From positions 3,100,001-3,164,000 of the forward strand of contig CBDHCQ010000004.1 in assembly GCA_965261255.1 (NCBI GenBank): a DNA stretch of 64,000 nt, given 5' to 3'. Shown piece after piece: positions 44,309-54,173 of this stretch. Position numbers and translations under genes: made by a program. A model generated the notes under the pieces. The model was not told the DNA's origin, made no database searches, and was given only the letters and a program-made list of their open reading frames with translations. This stretch comes from Bin80 sp965261255 (lineage in GTDB: Bacteria > Bacteroidota > Rhodothermia > Rhodothermales > Bin80). Numbering within the stretch: the first letter of the stretch is position 1; each line of letters begins with the position of its first letter.

Positions 44309-45025
44309 ATGTGGATGAACAAGGCTCCACTCCTGGCAGTGCTCATCGTGCTGGTATCTGCTGATGTCGTGGCGCAGGAAGAATTTTTCGAGTCCGGCAT
44401 GCACTCCGCAGGGTTCAGCGTCGGCATAATTGACCACAGATATACAGGTAACACAGATATCGCACTAGGAATTAGCTACCAGGGACCAGCATTCGGGCTC
44501 TCCTATACTGGTCCACAACTGCGAGCGACGGGGCTTTTCACACGCTTTGACGGGGGACACACCCTTGTCAATCTGTCCGGCATTGGCTGGCTGCTCCCAG
44601 CATTTGCCCTTAAAAGGCTGGACAACACAATCCTGGCCGTCCCGATGGGGGCCTTAGCAGCATGGCAGCGAACCAGTGGAGGTGGTGACCGTGCCCCACT
44701 CGCTACACAGGCAATCCTGCTGGGGGCAGGCGGGGTTCTTGAGCATCAAATAGGTAGTCGTACGGGAATCGAGTTGCGGGCAATGCCGCTCGTCGGCTTC
44801 ACCAGTACCGAAGTCGCTGACGCACTCGGCTTTTCCTGGGCTGGAGATGCAGAAGCTCGACTGGAGGTTGATGAATTGTTTTCAAGTCTGGGACTCACGA
44901 TTAGTTATATATTTCGTTACCAAGTATGGAATGTGAACGGATCAAGGACATTTTCCTCCGCTGTGGACGAGGCATATGATTACACCAGCACCATCCATGT
45001 AATCTCCGTAGAACTCAAATTTTAG
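44309..45025 (+). CDS. Putative small outer-membrane barrel protein
   Basis: 238 residues with a signal peptide (APLLAVLIVLVSADVVAQ). The rest is Gly-rich with alternating strands and ends in a phenylalanine (VISVELKF), as outer-membrane barrels do. No family is recognised. It lies 4 bp after the ribonuclease gene and 3 bp before the next gene, so the five genes from rng to aroQ look like one transcript. Confidence 0.6.
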   Translation: MWMNKAPLLAVLIVLVSADVVAQEEFFESGMHSAGFSVGIIDHRYTGNTDIALGISYQGPAFGLSYTGPQLRATGLFTRFDGGHTLVNLSGIGWLLPAFALKRLDNTILAVPMGALAAWQRTSGGGDRAPLATQAILLGAGGVLEHQIGSRTGIELRAMPLVGFTSTEVADALGFSWAGDAEARLEVDELFSSLGLTISYIFRYQVWNVNGSRTFSSAVDEAYDYTSTIHVISVELKF

Positions 45026-45027
45026 TT

Positions 45028-45300
45028 ATGACCAAAAAGGATACTGCTGTACTGCGTGCAATGGAAGGAGCGGCAAAGGCAATCGGTTATGTCGTCCGAT
45101 GGGACCGGGGACCCTTTCGCGGCGGTCGCTGCACATTGGACGGAAAGGAACTCATAATTTTGAATCGGCTCCACCCAACAGAAGCACACCTAGGTGTGCT
45201 GGCGCGCATCCTACAGGATGCACCACTTGCAGAGGTATCAATGCGCAGAGCAATGCGCAGGCGTGTGGAGTCCGTCATACGGCAACACTCATCCGAGTGA
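45028..45300 (+). CDS. Small cytoplasmic protein of unknown function
   Basis: 90 residues, no signal peptide. It has a central GPFRGGRCTLDGKELIILNR and a basic C-terminal helix (MRRAMRRRVESVIRQH). The tight spacing (3 bp after the preceding stop, 7 bp before the next start) and a sensible composition support a real gene. The pattern of a short strand-rich half and a helical half suggests a compact fold. I cannot assign a function. Confidence 0.65.
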   Translation: MTKKDTAVLRAMEGAAKAIGYVVRWDRGPFRGGRCTLDGKELIILNRLHPTEAHLGVLARILQDAPLAEVSMRRAMRRRVESVIRQHSSE

Positions 45301-45306
45301 AGATGC

Positions 45307-46083
45307 ATGCGCATCACACTATTGGGCACAGGTACATCCGTAGGGATCCCCATGATTGGCTGTGCCTGCGAAACGTGCAAATCAACAGACCCCAGAGATA
45401 AACGGCTACGTACCGCATGCCATATTGAGGCTGGGAATCTGAGTATTATCATTGATACGGGGCCGGATTTTCGGCAGCAGGTGCTGCGTGCAAATGTGCA
45501 GCATCTTGATGCAGTCCTATGGACGCACCATCATTTCGATCATATAATGGGACTGGACGATTTGCGGCCGTACTTCTTCGATTGCAAGGCACCGATACCT
45601 TGTTTTGCCCATCCTGAGAGTGCGAATGTTCTGCGAAGTATCTTCCCTTATATATGGGGTAAGCGTAAGGCTTACCCAGGCACGCTGAAACTGAATCGGG
45701 CGGACATGCCATTCAGGATCAAGAGCCGCTACGACAAACCAGATACCATTAACGTCACCCCAATTGAAATCCTGCATGGCCAAATGCCCATCAATGGTTA
45801 CAGGATTGGTAACTTTGCATATTTAACGGATGTGAGCCACATCCCTAAGTCCGAGTACTGGAAACTGAATAACCTTGACCTGCTGGTGCTCAATGCATTG
45901 CGCCCGACAAGGCATCCACGCCATTTTTCGATCAGCGAGGCCAAAAACGTTGCGGAGAGAATTCGTGCGAGACGGACAGTATTTGTTCACATGTCACATC
46001 AGGTACTTCATGCCCGAGAGAGTACCCTGCTGACCGGAAGCATGGCGTTGGGGTATGATGGCATGGTACTTGAAACAACTTAA
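45307..46083 (+). CDS. PhnP-like metallo-beta-lactamase-fold hydrolase
   Basis: 258 residues, cytoplasmic. The zinc-binding motif HHHFDHIMGLDD (His74-x-His76-x-Asp78-His79) and a downstream SHIP/HMSHQV pair match the metallo-beta-lactamase fold. The N-terminal GTGTSVGIPMIGCACETC with cysteines 19, 21 and 24 is the extra structural zinc site of the PhnP subgroup. PhnP itself is a cyclic phosphodiesterase in phosphonate use, but no phn genes are present here. A general phosphodiesterase role is therefore the most that can be said. Confidence 0.8.
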   Translation: MRITLLGTGTSVGIPMIGCACETCKSTDPRDKRLRTACHIEAGNLSIIIDTGPDFRQQVLRANVQHLDAVLWTHHHFDHIMGLDDLRPYFFDCKAPIPCFAHPESANVLRSIFPYIWGKRKAYPGTLKLNRADMPFRIKSRYDKPDTINVTPIEILHGQMPINGYRIGNFAYLTDVSHIPKSEYWKLNNLDLLVLNALRPTRHPRHFSISEAKNVAERIRARRTVFVHMSHQVLHARESTLLTGSMALGYDGMVLETT

Positions 46084-46089
46084 CGATCA

Positions 46090-46521
46090 ATGGAACACAC
46101 GATCCTTGTCCTGAATGGACCTAACCTGAACCTGTTGGGTGCGCGGGAACCCGAGAAGTATGGCCACACCACACTCGAGGAACTCGAAGTTAAGCTGCAG
46201 CGCGGCTTTCCCGATGTTCAACTCTCCTTTTACCAGAGCAACCACGAGGGCGACCTGATTGATCGTCTCCATCAGGCATACGAATCAGGAACGTCAGGAG
46301 TCGTTTTCAATCCGGGGGCTTACACGCACACATCCGTTGCTTTACGGGATGCCATCAAGGCTATTGATCTCCCTGTCGTAGAGGTACATATCAGTAACAT
46401 CCACGCACGGGAGTCCTTCCGACACTTCTCTTATTTGGCACCAGTCTGTGCAGGTCAAATATCTGGCCTAGGTATTGAAGGATACAGCCTGGCTATTCGC
46501 TGGCTGTTAATGAAGTCTTAG
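46090..46521 (+). CDS. aroQ: Type II 3-dehydroquinate dehydratase
   Basis: 143 residues, the usual length. It converts 3-dehydroquinate to 3-dehydroshikimate in the shikimate pathway. Family motifs are intact: LNGPNLNLLGAREPEKYG with active-site Arg18 and Tyr24, FNPGAYTHTSVALRDA with Asn74, and VEVHISNIHARESFRH with catalytic His100. It begins 6 bp after the PhnP-like gene. The IS1634-type element starts about 95 bp downstream. Confidence 0.95.
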   Translation: MEHTILVLNGPNLNLLGAREPEKYGHTTLEELEVKLQRGFPDVQLSFYQSNHEGDLIDRLHQAYESGTSGVVFNPGAYTHTSVALRDAIKAIDLPVVEVHISNIHARESFRHFSYLAPVCAGQISGLGIEGYSLAIRWLLMKS

Positions 46522-46615
46522 GAAATCACACACCTTCAAGTACCCGATCTGCATTAAATTAGCCGCGCACCAGGGAATGCATATTTCGGCCCGCACCTTA
46601 CGTAAGTTTAACATT

Positions 46616-48560
46616 GTAGTGGGATTTTTTGCTGAGATTCCGTACCCCCTATTTCAGGGGGTTTCGAAGAAGGTCTGTTTTGAGTTGTATTTTTACGTTT
46701 TGGTGGCCTCTTTTGTAGGGCGTTTTGCCTTGATTCGCTGCGTATTCCGTCCCAGTTTGAGCCCCATCGCCTGAAAGATTTGACGCTGGAATGGCTTGAG
46801 ATCCTGGTCTTGTTTGAGCAGGATCGCGTGAGTTTTGTTCTGGGGAAGCACGGTCGTCACGCGCAGGTGCTCGTTGAGTTTGACCTTGAGGGTCGCCCAG
46901 CTCTTGTGGATCTGTATTGCGCCCAACTTGCTTCGAACCAGATGCACGACATGGAAGACCAGGATGGACAGGAACAGATGGGCTTCAATCTGCTCATCTT
47001 TGCTGTGATAGATTGGGCGGAAGCCCAGGCCGGATTTCATGGTTCGGAAGGAGTGTTCAATTTCTCCCAACTGCCAGTACGTGCGTGCAAGATCCTCACA
47101 GGACCACTTCGTATGACTGGTCCACAGGACGTATCCGCCAAAGGCTTCGGTGCAGGCATCATAGGCCGACCGACGCGTCAGAAGCACCTTTTCGGTGTGC
47201 GCTGGCTGACCCTTTTTCTTCACAACCTTGACCTCGTAGTGATATCCGACCTGTTTGTATTTCTCCATGAGCCGTCCCACCTTCCGCTCAATCACCGCAT
47301 ACGTCTTCGGACGTCTGGGCAACGTTAGTCCCTCGTTCAAGTGTGCAATGGCCGCTTCAAATTGGGCGCGCTTTGTGCTGATGATCTGATCACTGACCGC
47401 CTGCCGGGCTTCACTGTGTAGATACACCCGCCGTTCTCCATCTTTTTCCCCAAGCTTCCAGGCGCGTACGTCCATCTCGTGGGTGGTTTGAAAAACTTGA
47501 TCCGGTTCCCGGTCCGGTACCGGGGGCGTCTTCGTGCGCTCTACACAGATCCAGTTCAATCCTTCTTCCTTCAAATATGCCAAATTCGCCTCGGTCGCAG
47601 TGCCCGCGTCCATGATGACCGTCGGCTGGTCTCCGTTCAATTTTTCAATGGCCATGCGCAAAGTCTCCGGCTCACTCGCATTGCCGGGGAGAATTTCTGC
47701 GGTGTGCGGGAACCCCGAGGCATCAAGCATCATCGCCAGCGTGACCAGTGGACAATTGTTGCGCTTGTCCTTGCTGCGCCCATAGCGCAAGCGCGCGCCT
47801 TTCTTGCGACCCGTGTAGTACGTATTGGTCAGATCATAGAATACAATCGTTTCCGTAAAGCCCAATAATGCCTTGGTGTTGCCAAAGAGCTCGTCCATGA
47901 TCGGCTTCCGGTGCGCGTAGAGCCCGGCGGCAATGCGGTAGAGCGTCCGGTCACAGGGACGTTTGGCACGGAGTAAGTCCAGTATACCGGACCGCTCGCA
48001 CATCCAGTCATGGGTTTGCCGTTCACTTCCAGAAGAGAGCATCCGTCCCACGACCAGGGCGGTGGCCCAGTGAATCTGATCCCGGCTAAAGTTCAAGGTT
48101 TGCAGGATCTGGGTAAACCCCAGCAGATCCAGCGCTTTGAGCGCGACGCGCTCGCCGCCAATGGTGCGCGTGTCGGGATGATGGATCTCATTGGTGAGGA
48201 TGGCATCCCGGTCATCGCGTGCGTCATGGACATCGTAGCCCTTGCGTTTGAGCTTCTCCATGATGTCCTGACTGGCCTGGTGAAGGGCTTCGTCTTCAAA
48301 CGGCAAGCGCGCATGTCCGTGCAAGCCGTCGTGCACGAGTTGCATGAGTGTCGGCCATTGTTCTTTGGGCAGGTTGAAGTCTTTGCCAAGGTTGAGCAGG
48401 GTTCGTTGCCGAGGGTTTCCGTGGACGCGATAGGATTCAACAAGGGAATAGTAGACGACCTTTTTGCCGGATTTGAAGGTACGGGGTTTGGCATAGACAT
48501 ACATGGGGGCGTGGGGATAAACGGTGGGGTTGGCGAATAGAGCACACAAAATCCCACTAC
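46616..48560 (-). mobile_element. IS1634-type insertion sequence
   Basis: The ends are inverted repeats: GTAGTGGGATTTT at the left (46616) and its complement AAAATCCCACTAC at the right (to 48560). Between them lies one intact transposase gene on the minus strand. A hairpin ACCCCC/GGGGGT at 46644-46662, past the transposase stop, may terminate it. A target duplication is not clear; only ATT is shared at the edges. Confidence 0.75.
46693..48504 (-). CDS. IS1634-family transposase
   Basis: About 603 residues from the ATG at 48504 (MYVYAKPRTFKSGKKVVYYS); the longer frame to 48630 crosses the element's inverted repeat. DDE motifs of the IS4-related fold are visible. The first Asp is in IVFYDLTNTYYTG, the second in VIMDAGTATEANLAYL, and the Glu is in LGEIEHSFRTMKSGLGFRPI. 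The gene has no stop or frameshift, so this is the only transposase in the window that could be active. Confidence 0.88.
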   Translation of the reverse strand: MYVYAKPRTFKSGKKVVYYSLVESYRVHGNPRQRTLLNLGKDFNLPKEQWPTLMQLVHDGLHGHARLPFEDEALHQASQDIMEKLKRKGYDVHDARDDRDAILTNEIHHPDTRTIGGERVALKALDLLGFTQILQTLNFSRDQIHWATALVVGRMLSSGSERQTHDWMCERSGILDLLRAKRPCDRTLYRIAAGLYAHRKPIMDELFGNTKALLGFTETIVFYDLTNTYYTGRKKGARLRYGRSKDKRNNCPLVTLAMMLDASGFPHTAEILPGNASEPETLRMAIEKLNGDQPTVIMDAGTATEANLAYLKEEGLNWICVERTKTPPVPDREPDQVFQTTHEMDVRAWKLGEKDGERRVYLHSEARQAVSDQIISTKRAQFEAAIAHLNEGLTLPRRPKTYAVIERKVGRLMEKYKQVGYHYEVKVVKKKGQPAHTEKVLLTRRSAYDACTEAFGGYVLWTSHTKWSCEDLARTYWQLGEIEHSFRTMKSGLGFRPIYHSKDEQIEAHLFLSILVFHVVHLVRSKLGAIQIHKSWATLKVKLNEHLRVTTVLPQNKTHAILLKQDQDLKPFQRQIFQAMGLKLGRNTQRIKAKRPTKEATKT

Positions 48561-48696
48561 ATTGAGAGTATTGGGCAAAAGAATCCGAAAAAGGGCGTAT
48601 TTTGGCCAAAATTGGCCGATTTAACCCCAAAATCAGAGTTTCTTACCCCAAAATGCCCGAAATCAGGTCAAAAACTCCGACTGGAGGCAAGGGAAA

Positions 48697-49106
48697 AGTC
48701 GAACTCCCGTAAGGTATACTTTACTGATGTTGGCACACTGTGTCACTTGATAGGCCTGAGGGATCCAGAACATGCGGCTTTGGGGCCAATGGGCGGTGCC
48801 ATCCTGAAAACGGCCTTGCTCTCGGAAATCTTCAAGACGCTAACACATTGCGGGCTGACTCCAAGAATTTATTTCTGGCGGACACTATCGGGGAGCGAAG
48901 TTGATTTTGTAGTAGAAGTTGCCGGCCTGCTTATTGCTATTGAGATTAAACTCTCAGCAACTCCACGTCCCTCCATGGCGCGCTCCATCAAGAGTTTTCA
49001 AAGAGATATGGGAGGTACGGTGGCACCGGGATATGTGGTTCATCCAGGTTATATGCAACTGTCACTCGGCCCTGATGTGACTTCGCTCCCCTTCGCCAGC
49101 CTGTAG
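48697..49106 (+). pseudogene. DUF4143-type ATPase, C-terminal fragment
   Basis: RKVYFTDVGTLCHLIGLRDP and RIYFWRTLSGSEVDFVVEV are the DUF4143 domain that follows the AAA core in a family of ATP-binding proteins spread by horizontal transfer. The C-terminus (IEIKLSATPRPS) carries the nuclease-like E-K motif of that domain. The N-terminal ATPase part is missing, and sequence before ~48697 is unrelated, so the gene is truncated next to the IS1634-type element. Confidence 0.7.
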
Positions 49107-49653
49107 CAGGGCACTGGTATCTGGCTCAAGAGCAGGATGTTTATGCGAATCAACAGGTCGATCACCCGCCTTCCATGCTGATGATGCACCAAATTGTGTT
49201 AATCAGGCACGGGCTTGCTTTTAGGTATCAGCATGCAATAGAAAAACTTGTCGACCCCGATTATAGTTTTGGGAGACTAGAACCCAATCTAAAGGTGAGT
49301 CGCGTCAAGTCCAGATAAGACTTCATTGAGTGCGCTATTACACTTTGGTGGAACTCAAATTAATCGCTCCATATGAATTGCAGTATAACAAAAACCAGGT
49401 TTCCCAAAGCCGGGATTATCACTTGTCCACTGTTGCTATTGGATAAAATTCTCTGCTGGCGCTTTCCCCATTTGTATGGCGAAAGAACCAACCTCAGAAC
49501 CGTTACAGACATACCCGGTTGCATGGAATGTCTTGCTCACAAGCAAAAGATTTCTCTCATTCGTTATATTTTGCAGGCGGTTCATGCAGATCTTGTGCTT
49601 TTCTGTCGGATTCGTTACCTCGGAAGTATCTCCTTAGATCAGAACGTCCACAA
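49107..49653. other. Gene-free stretch before subtilisin-LRR gene 2
   Basis: No supported gene or RNA. Unlike paralogue 1, no copy of the conserved leader is found here, so the two protease paralogues must be controlled differently. Confidence 0.4.
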
Positions 49654-52600
49654 ATGAGTACATTTTTTTCATTGTTTGGTCTGCTAGCAGCCCGGGCTTG
49701 CGTGTTGTGGGCCTTGTTTTTGGTTCTGGCCAGTGTTGTGTCGGTGCGTGTGGTTGCGGCCCAGGAGGAACAACCGGTATATGAGCCCAAAGTTGTCGTC
49801 GTACAGTTTGAGCCGGGTGTTGTCATAGGAGAGAGAGCAGCCAAGACGGGACTGACAGCTTTTGATCGCACGGTGGCCCGCTACGAAGTGGAGGTGATTG
49901 AGCGCGCATTTCCGTTTCTGGATTATGTCAAACCCATACCGAAGACGGCACAGAATCTTGCAGCGCTTCGCCGGACATATTATGTTCGGTACCGTACGGA
50001 GACAGATCCAGAGCGGGTAGCGCGTGCGCTGTCTGCCGTGCGAGGCGTTGTGTACGCCGAGCCTGTTCTCATCAACCGCGTGTTTGGTTCCGCGTCCCAA
50101 ACAGATCCCGGGGACTCATTATACGGCGATCAGACGTATCTGCGGCACATGCGTCTGCCGGAAGCCTGGGATATCGTTAAGGGAGAAGACGGCACGCCGC
50201 CGGTGGTGATTGCTATAGTGGACAGCGGAACCGACTGGCGTCACGAGGATCTGTTGGCCAACGTGTGGACCAATGAGGACGAGATACCAGATAACGGCAT
50301 TGATGACGACGTGAATGGTTTCATTGATGACGTGCACGGAGCAAACTTTGCCAACGGGGACGAGATGGACAACGACCCCAAGCCGCAGCCTGGACATACG
50401 CACGGAACTTTAGTTGCGGGTGCAGCCGGCGCTGTGACCGACAACGCAACAGGGCTGGCCGGTGCGGCTTGGAATGCCGAGCTCATGCATATCAATTCAG
50501 CATGCTGGAATCGTGAAGGTTCGATTTGTCATGGCTACGACGGCATCCTGTACGCAGCCGCCAACGGTGCCGATATCATAAACACAAGTTGGAGTGGATT
50601 TTCCGGGAACCAGCGCCTACAAGTGATCGCACAGATTCTGGATCTCGCCACGGACATGGGGGCGTTGGTGGTGACATCTGCCAGTAATGACAATGCCAAT
50701 AACGATGTATTTCTAAAACACCCTGCCGCGTATCATCGCGTGCTTTCGGTGGGTGCAACGGAGCGGGATTCGCGCAGACGGGCGGGGTTGTCGCAGTACG
50801 GAAAGACGGTGAACGTCTTTGCTCCCGGCGTTGATATAACTACGACATCACCGGGCAACGAATACAGTTTCTCCGCGACCGGCACTTCCTTTTCGTCGCC
50901 GCTGGTAAGTGGTGTGGCAGCATTAATAAAGACCCGGTTTCCCGAGATATCGCCGGATGCGCTCAGGGAGCAGTTGCGGCTTTCAAGCGAGAACATGGAT
51001 GCAGAGAATCCGGGTTATGCGGGGCGACTTGGCCGTGGGTACGTCAATGCGGAGGCGAGTCTGCAAGCGCCGACGGTTCCTGCTGTACGCGTCAAGCGCT
51101 GGTCCTGGAGCGATGCCGATGGCAACGGTCGGATTGATTCTGGAGACCATGTTAAGGTTGACGCTACGGTTGTCAATTACCTGTCGGCAGCCCGGTCACT
51201 GACCGTGGAGCTGGTGCCAGCCGAATCGTACCCCTTCATCACGATGACTGCTGCTGAGTACAATGTAGGTTCTCTAGAGCGTGGCAATTCCAAAGACGTT
51301 GAATTCCAATTCGAGGTTGCTGCGAATGCGCCCCCGAACGTGAGCGTACGGTTCTATGCTCGCATTCGCGACGGCGATTTTACAGACGAGGCGGATGCGT
51401 TTTATTTTGGCATAAACGGGCGGCCTGATTTGGTTCACGCTTCGCTCAGTGCCCTCTACGTTGCCACGCGCGGAGAAAATTGGACCAACAATAACGGCTG
51501 GGATATCACCATGGTACCCACGGAGGAGGAATTGTCGCGCTGGTACGGAGTAAGAACCCTCCTAGGCGGGGTTATTGGGCTTGACTTGTCCGAAAACAAC
51601 GTGACGGGGACGCTGCCTGTTGAGTGGGGTGGTCTCTCGGAGTTGGAATATTTGTGGCTGTGGAGGAATTCGCTGTCGGGATCGATTCCTGTGGAACTGG
51701 AACAGCTGTCACGGTTGCAAATTCTGAGCCTGAGTAGCAATTTGCTGTCGGGACCGATCCCTGTGGAACTGGGACAACTATCGGAGTTGCGAGAGCTGAT
51801 CTTGTGGAATAATTCGCTGTCAGGGTCAATCCCCGCGGAACTGGGACAACTGTCGGTGCTGGAAGTGCTGACCCTGAGTAGCAATTCACTGACGGGGTCG
51901 ATCCCTGCGGAATTAGGACAGCTGTCGGGGCTGGAAACCCTAAGTCTGTGGGGCAATTCGCTGTCGAGGTCAATCCCTGCAGAATTGGGACAGCTGTCAC
52001 AGTTGCAATCGTTGCGGCTAAGTAGTAATTCACTGACGGGGCGGATCCCTGCGGAATTAGGGCAGCTTTCGGAGTTGCGAGAGCTGTCCTTATGGAACAA
52101 TTCGCTGTCAGGGTCGATCCCTGCGGAACTGGGACAACTGTTGCAGCTGGAGGTGTTAAGCCTGAGTAGCAATTCGCTGACGGGGTCAATCCCTGCAGAA
52201 TTGGGACAACTGTCGGAGTTGCAAAGCCTGCGCCTGTGGGGCAATTCGCTGACAGGGCTGATCCCTACGGAGTTGGAACAGCTGTCGGAGTTGGAAGTGC
52301 TGAGCCTGAGTAGCAATTCGCTGACGGGGCCGATCCCTGCGGAACTGGGGCAACTGTCACAGTTGCAAGACCTGTTTCTGCATAGGAATTCGCTGACGGG
52401 GCCGATCCCTGCGGAATTGGGACAACTGTCGGAGTTACAAAGCCTGCGTCTGTGGGGCAATTCGTTGTCTGGACCGATCCCTACGGAGTTGGAACAGCTG
52501 TCGAATTTGGAAGTGTTGAGCCTGAGTAGCAATTCGCTGACGGGCCCGATTCCTCCAGAATTAGGACAGCTGTCACAGTTGCAAGACCTGTTTCTGCATA

Positions 52601-53490
52601 GGAATTCGCTGACGGGGCTGATCCCTGCAGAATTGGGGCAGCTATCGGAGTTACGAGAACTGTGGCTGCATAGCAATTCGCTGACAGGGCCGATCCCTGC
52701 AGAATTGGGGCAGTTGTCGGAATTGCGAGAACTGTGGCTGAACGACAATTCGCTGACCGGGCAGCTACCGCGGAGTTTCATGCAACTGGACAATCTTGAG
52801 ATTTTATCCTTTGGCGGTCAGGATCTATGTGCACCCTCGGACGACGAATTTCAGGCATGGCTGCGTAGGATCCCGGACGTATCCGGACCAACTTGTGCGG
52901 CTGTCGCTCCCGTGTCCTTTGCAGATACAATTGCGGATCAATCCTTTCCGCGTGGGCAGACGATTGACCCGTTCATCTTGCCCGAGGCCACAGGAGGCGC
53001 GACACCAATCGTCTATGGCCTGACTCCCGCGCTGCCGGCAGGATTGACCTTTGACGCGATTACACGCAAAATAAGCGGAACGCCGACGGTGGTTACGGCT
53101 TCCACGCCGTATACCTACAAGGCTACCGGCACACACGGGTCTGCCGACAGTCTGGAGTTCAACATTGAGGTATTTGCTCCGACCCATGTAGAGAATGAGT
53201 CACTGCCGGAGGTCTTTACAATACAGGGTAACTATCCCAATCCGTTTCGGGATGCGACGCGCATAGTGTTGGATCTTCCGTGGCCGACCCGAGTGGCGGT
53301 TGAAGTGATGGATGTGACGGGTAGGCGTGTACTTGCGATGCCAGCGATCGAGTTGTCGGCTGGTTGGGAGCGCAGCTTGGAGGTACGCGGTATGGCCATG
53401 TCCTCAGGACTGTACCTGTACCGCCTGATAGCGACCTCGTCCGAAGGGACAGTTTCAACGCATGTAGGGCATTTCGTACAAATCCGATGA
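49654..53490 (+). CDS. Subtilisin-like (S8) serine protease with long LRR array, Ig-like domain and sorting domain, paralogue 2
   Basis: About 1,278 residues from the ATG at 49654, chosen because it directly precedes a proper signal peptide (LWALFLVLASVVSVRVVAAQ). The triad is Asp190 (IAIVDSG), His250 (HTHGTLVAG) and Ser412 (GTSFSSPLVSG), with oxyanion Asn345 in SASNDN. The protease half is very close to the gene at 9283. The LRR part has sixteen 24-residue units plus the LPRSF cap, against ten there. A domain of ~90 residues (ATGGATPIVYGLTPALPAGL, ISGTPT) is inserted before the sorting domain and looks like the putative-Ig (He_PIG) fold. The sorting domain is QGNYPNPFRDATR to the end. Confidence 0.9.
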   Translation: MSTFFSLFGLLAARACVLWALFLVLASVVSVRVVAAQEEQPVYEPKVVVVQFEPGVVIGERAAKTGLTAFDRTVARYEVEVIERAFPFLDYVKPIPKTAQNLAALRRTYYVRYRTETDPERVARALSAVRGVVYAEPVLINRVFGSASQTDPGDSLYGDQTYLRHMRLPEAWDIVKGEDGTPPVVIAIVDSGTDWRHEDLLANVWTNEDEIPDNGIDDDVNGFIDDVHGANFANGDEMDNDPKPQPGHTHGTLVAGAAGAVTDNATGLAGAAWNAELMHINSACWNREGSICHGYDGILYAAANGADIINTSWSGFSGNQRLQVIAQILDLATDMGALVVTSASNDNANNDVFLKHPAAYHRVLSVGATERDSRRRAGLSQYGKTVNVFAPGVDITTTSPGNEYSFSATGTSFSSPLVSGVAALIKTRFPEISPDALREQLRLSSENMDAENPGYAGRLGRGYVNAEASLQAPTVPAVRVKRWSWSDADGNGRIDSGDHVKVDATVVNYLSAARSLTVELVPAESYPFITMTAAEYNVGSLERGNSKDVEFQFEVAANAPPNVSVRFYARIRDGDFTDEADAFYFGINGRPDLVHASLSALYVATRGENWTNNNGWDITMVPTEEELSRWYGVRTLLGGVIGLDLSENNVTGTLPVEWGGLSELEYLWLWRNSLSGSIPVELEQLSRLQILSLSSNLLSGPIPVELGQLSELRELILWNNSLSGSIPAELGQLSVLEVLTLSSNSLTGSIPAELGQLSGLETLSLWGNSLSRSIPAELGQLSQLQSLRLSSNSLTGRIPAELGQLSELRELSLWNNSLSGSIPAELGQLLQLEVLSLSSNSLTGSIPAELGQLSELQSLRLWGNSLTGLIPTELEQLSELEVLSLSSNSLTGPIPAELGQLSQLQDLFLHRNSLTGPIPAELGQLSELQSLRLWGNSLSGPIPTELEQLSNLEVLSLSSNSLTGPIPPELGQLSQLQDLFLHRNSLTGLIPAELGQLSELRELWLHSNSLTGPIPAELGQLSELRELWLNDNSLTGQLPRSFMQLDNLEILSFGGQDLCAPSDDEFQAWLRRIPDVSGPTCAAVAPVSFADTIADQSFPRGQTIDPFILPEATGGATPIVYGLTPALPAGLTFDAITRKISGTPTVVTASTPYTYKATGTHGSADSLEFNIEVFAPTHVENESLPEVFTIQGNYPNPFRDATRIVLDLPWPTRVAVEVMDVTGRRVLAMPAIELSAGWERSLEVRGMAMSSGLYLYRLIATSSEGTVSTHVGHFVQIR

Positions 53491-54173
53491 AGGACACACG
53501 GGGAGTCACAGGACTCTGGCGCCACCTGATGTCCGAAATGGATCGGACGCAAGGTACGTGCGAAGAACAATAGCTATGCGCATGTACGCTGACTTATCTA
53601 GACCGATCTTGTGGTGCCAGCGGGTGACGTATCTACCCCTGGGTGGGGAATGCTGGCTGGTAACTTTCGCCAATTCTGCCAGTGCCTTAATCTTCGTATT
53701 GGGTTACATTTCTGCCTGATGCTCACCAAACCGGACGTGCAGTTTTTCCACACCCAGCCTTTGAACATAATCCCGTTTTCGCCCACGGAAGCCTCTTGGT
53801 TTGGGTGTTCCCCCTAATTCCTGCATAAGACGACTGAGAATTACGAAGTTCTTCCTAATATCGGAACCGAGGTAGTACAGGATCTGATTCAACGAGATGG
53901 AATTGATTGGTTTGTGGGTAGAGTACGCATGAAGGTCTTCACAGGGGTGGTTGATCCGAGTGTCTAGCGTCAACTAGAATTTAAGTTAACGCTAGACATA
54001 CCGGATTGCGTCACTTCGACCATAATAGAGTACATCACTACGCCGGGCCCTTGATTTCGTATACGGTGAACGATCACGGCGCCACCTGCTTGATGTGGGT
54101 AGTGAGAACTGAGCATGTGTCTGCATGATTACGCATAACTCGGGGATCTGGTACAGAATGCCCGGTTTCAGGT
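53491..54173. other. Gene-free stretch
   Basis: No convincing gene. Open frames here are short and resemble no family. TAACTTTCGCCAA at 53660-53672 also occurs after subtilisin-LRR gene 1 (12611-12623), a small trace of shared 3' flank. Confidence 0.4.

Noticed and set aside
46522..46615. aroQ disrupted by the IS1634-type element
   Set aside because: aroQ ends with a complete C-terminus and stop about 95 bp before the left inverted repeat.
53599..53973. Short minus-strand frames (62 and 89 codons) after subtilisin-LRR gene 2
   Set aside because: They overlap each other in different frames and have no recognisable motif, start site or neighbour spacing; most likely chance.
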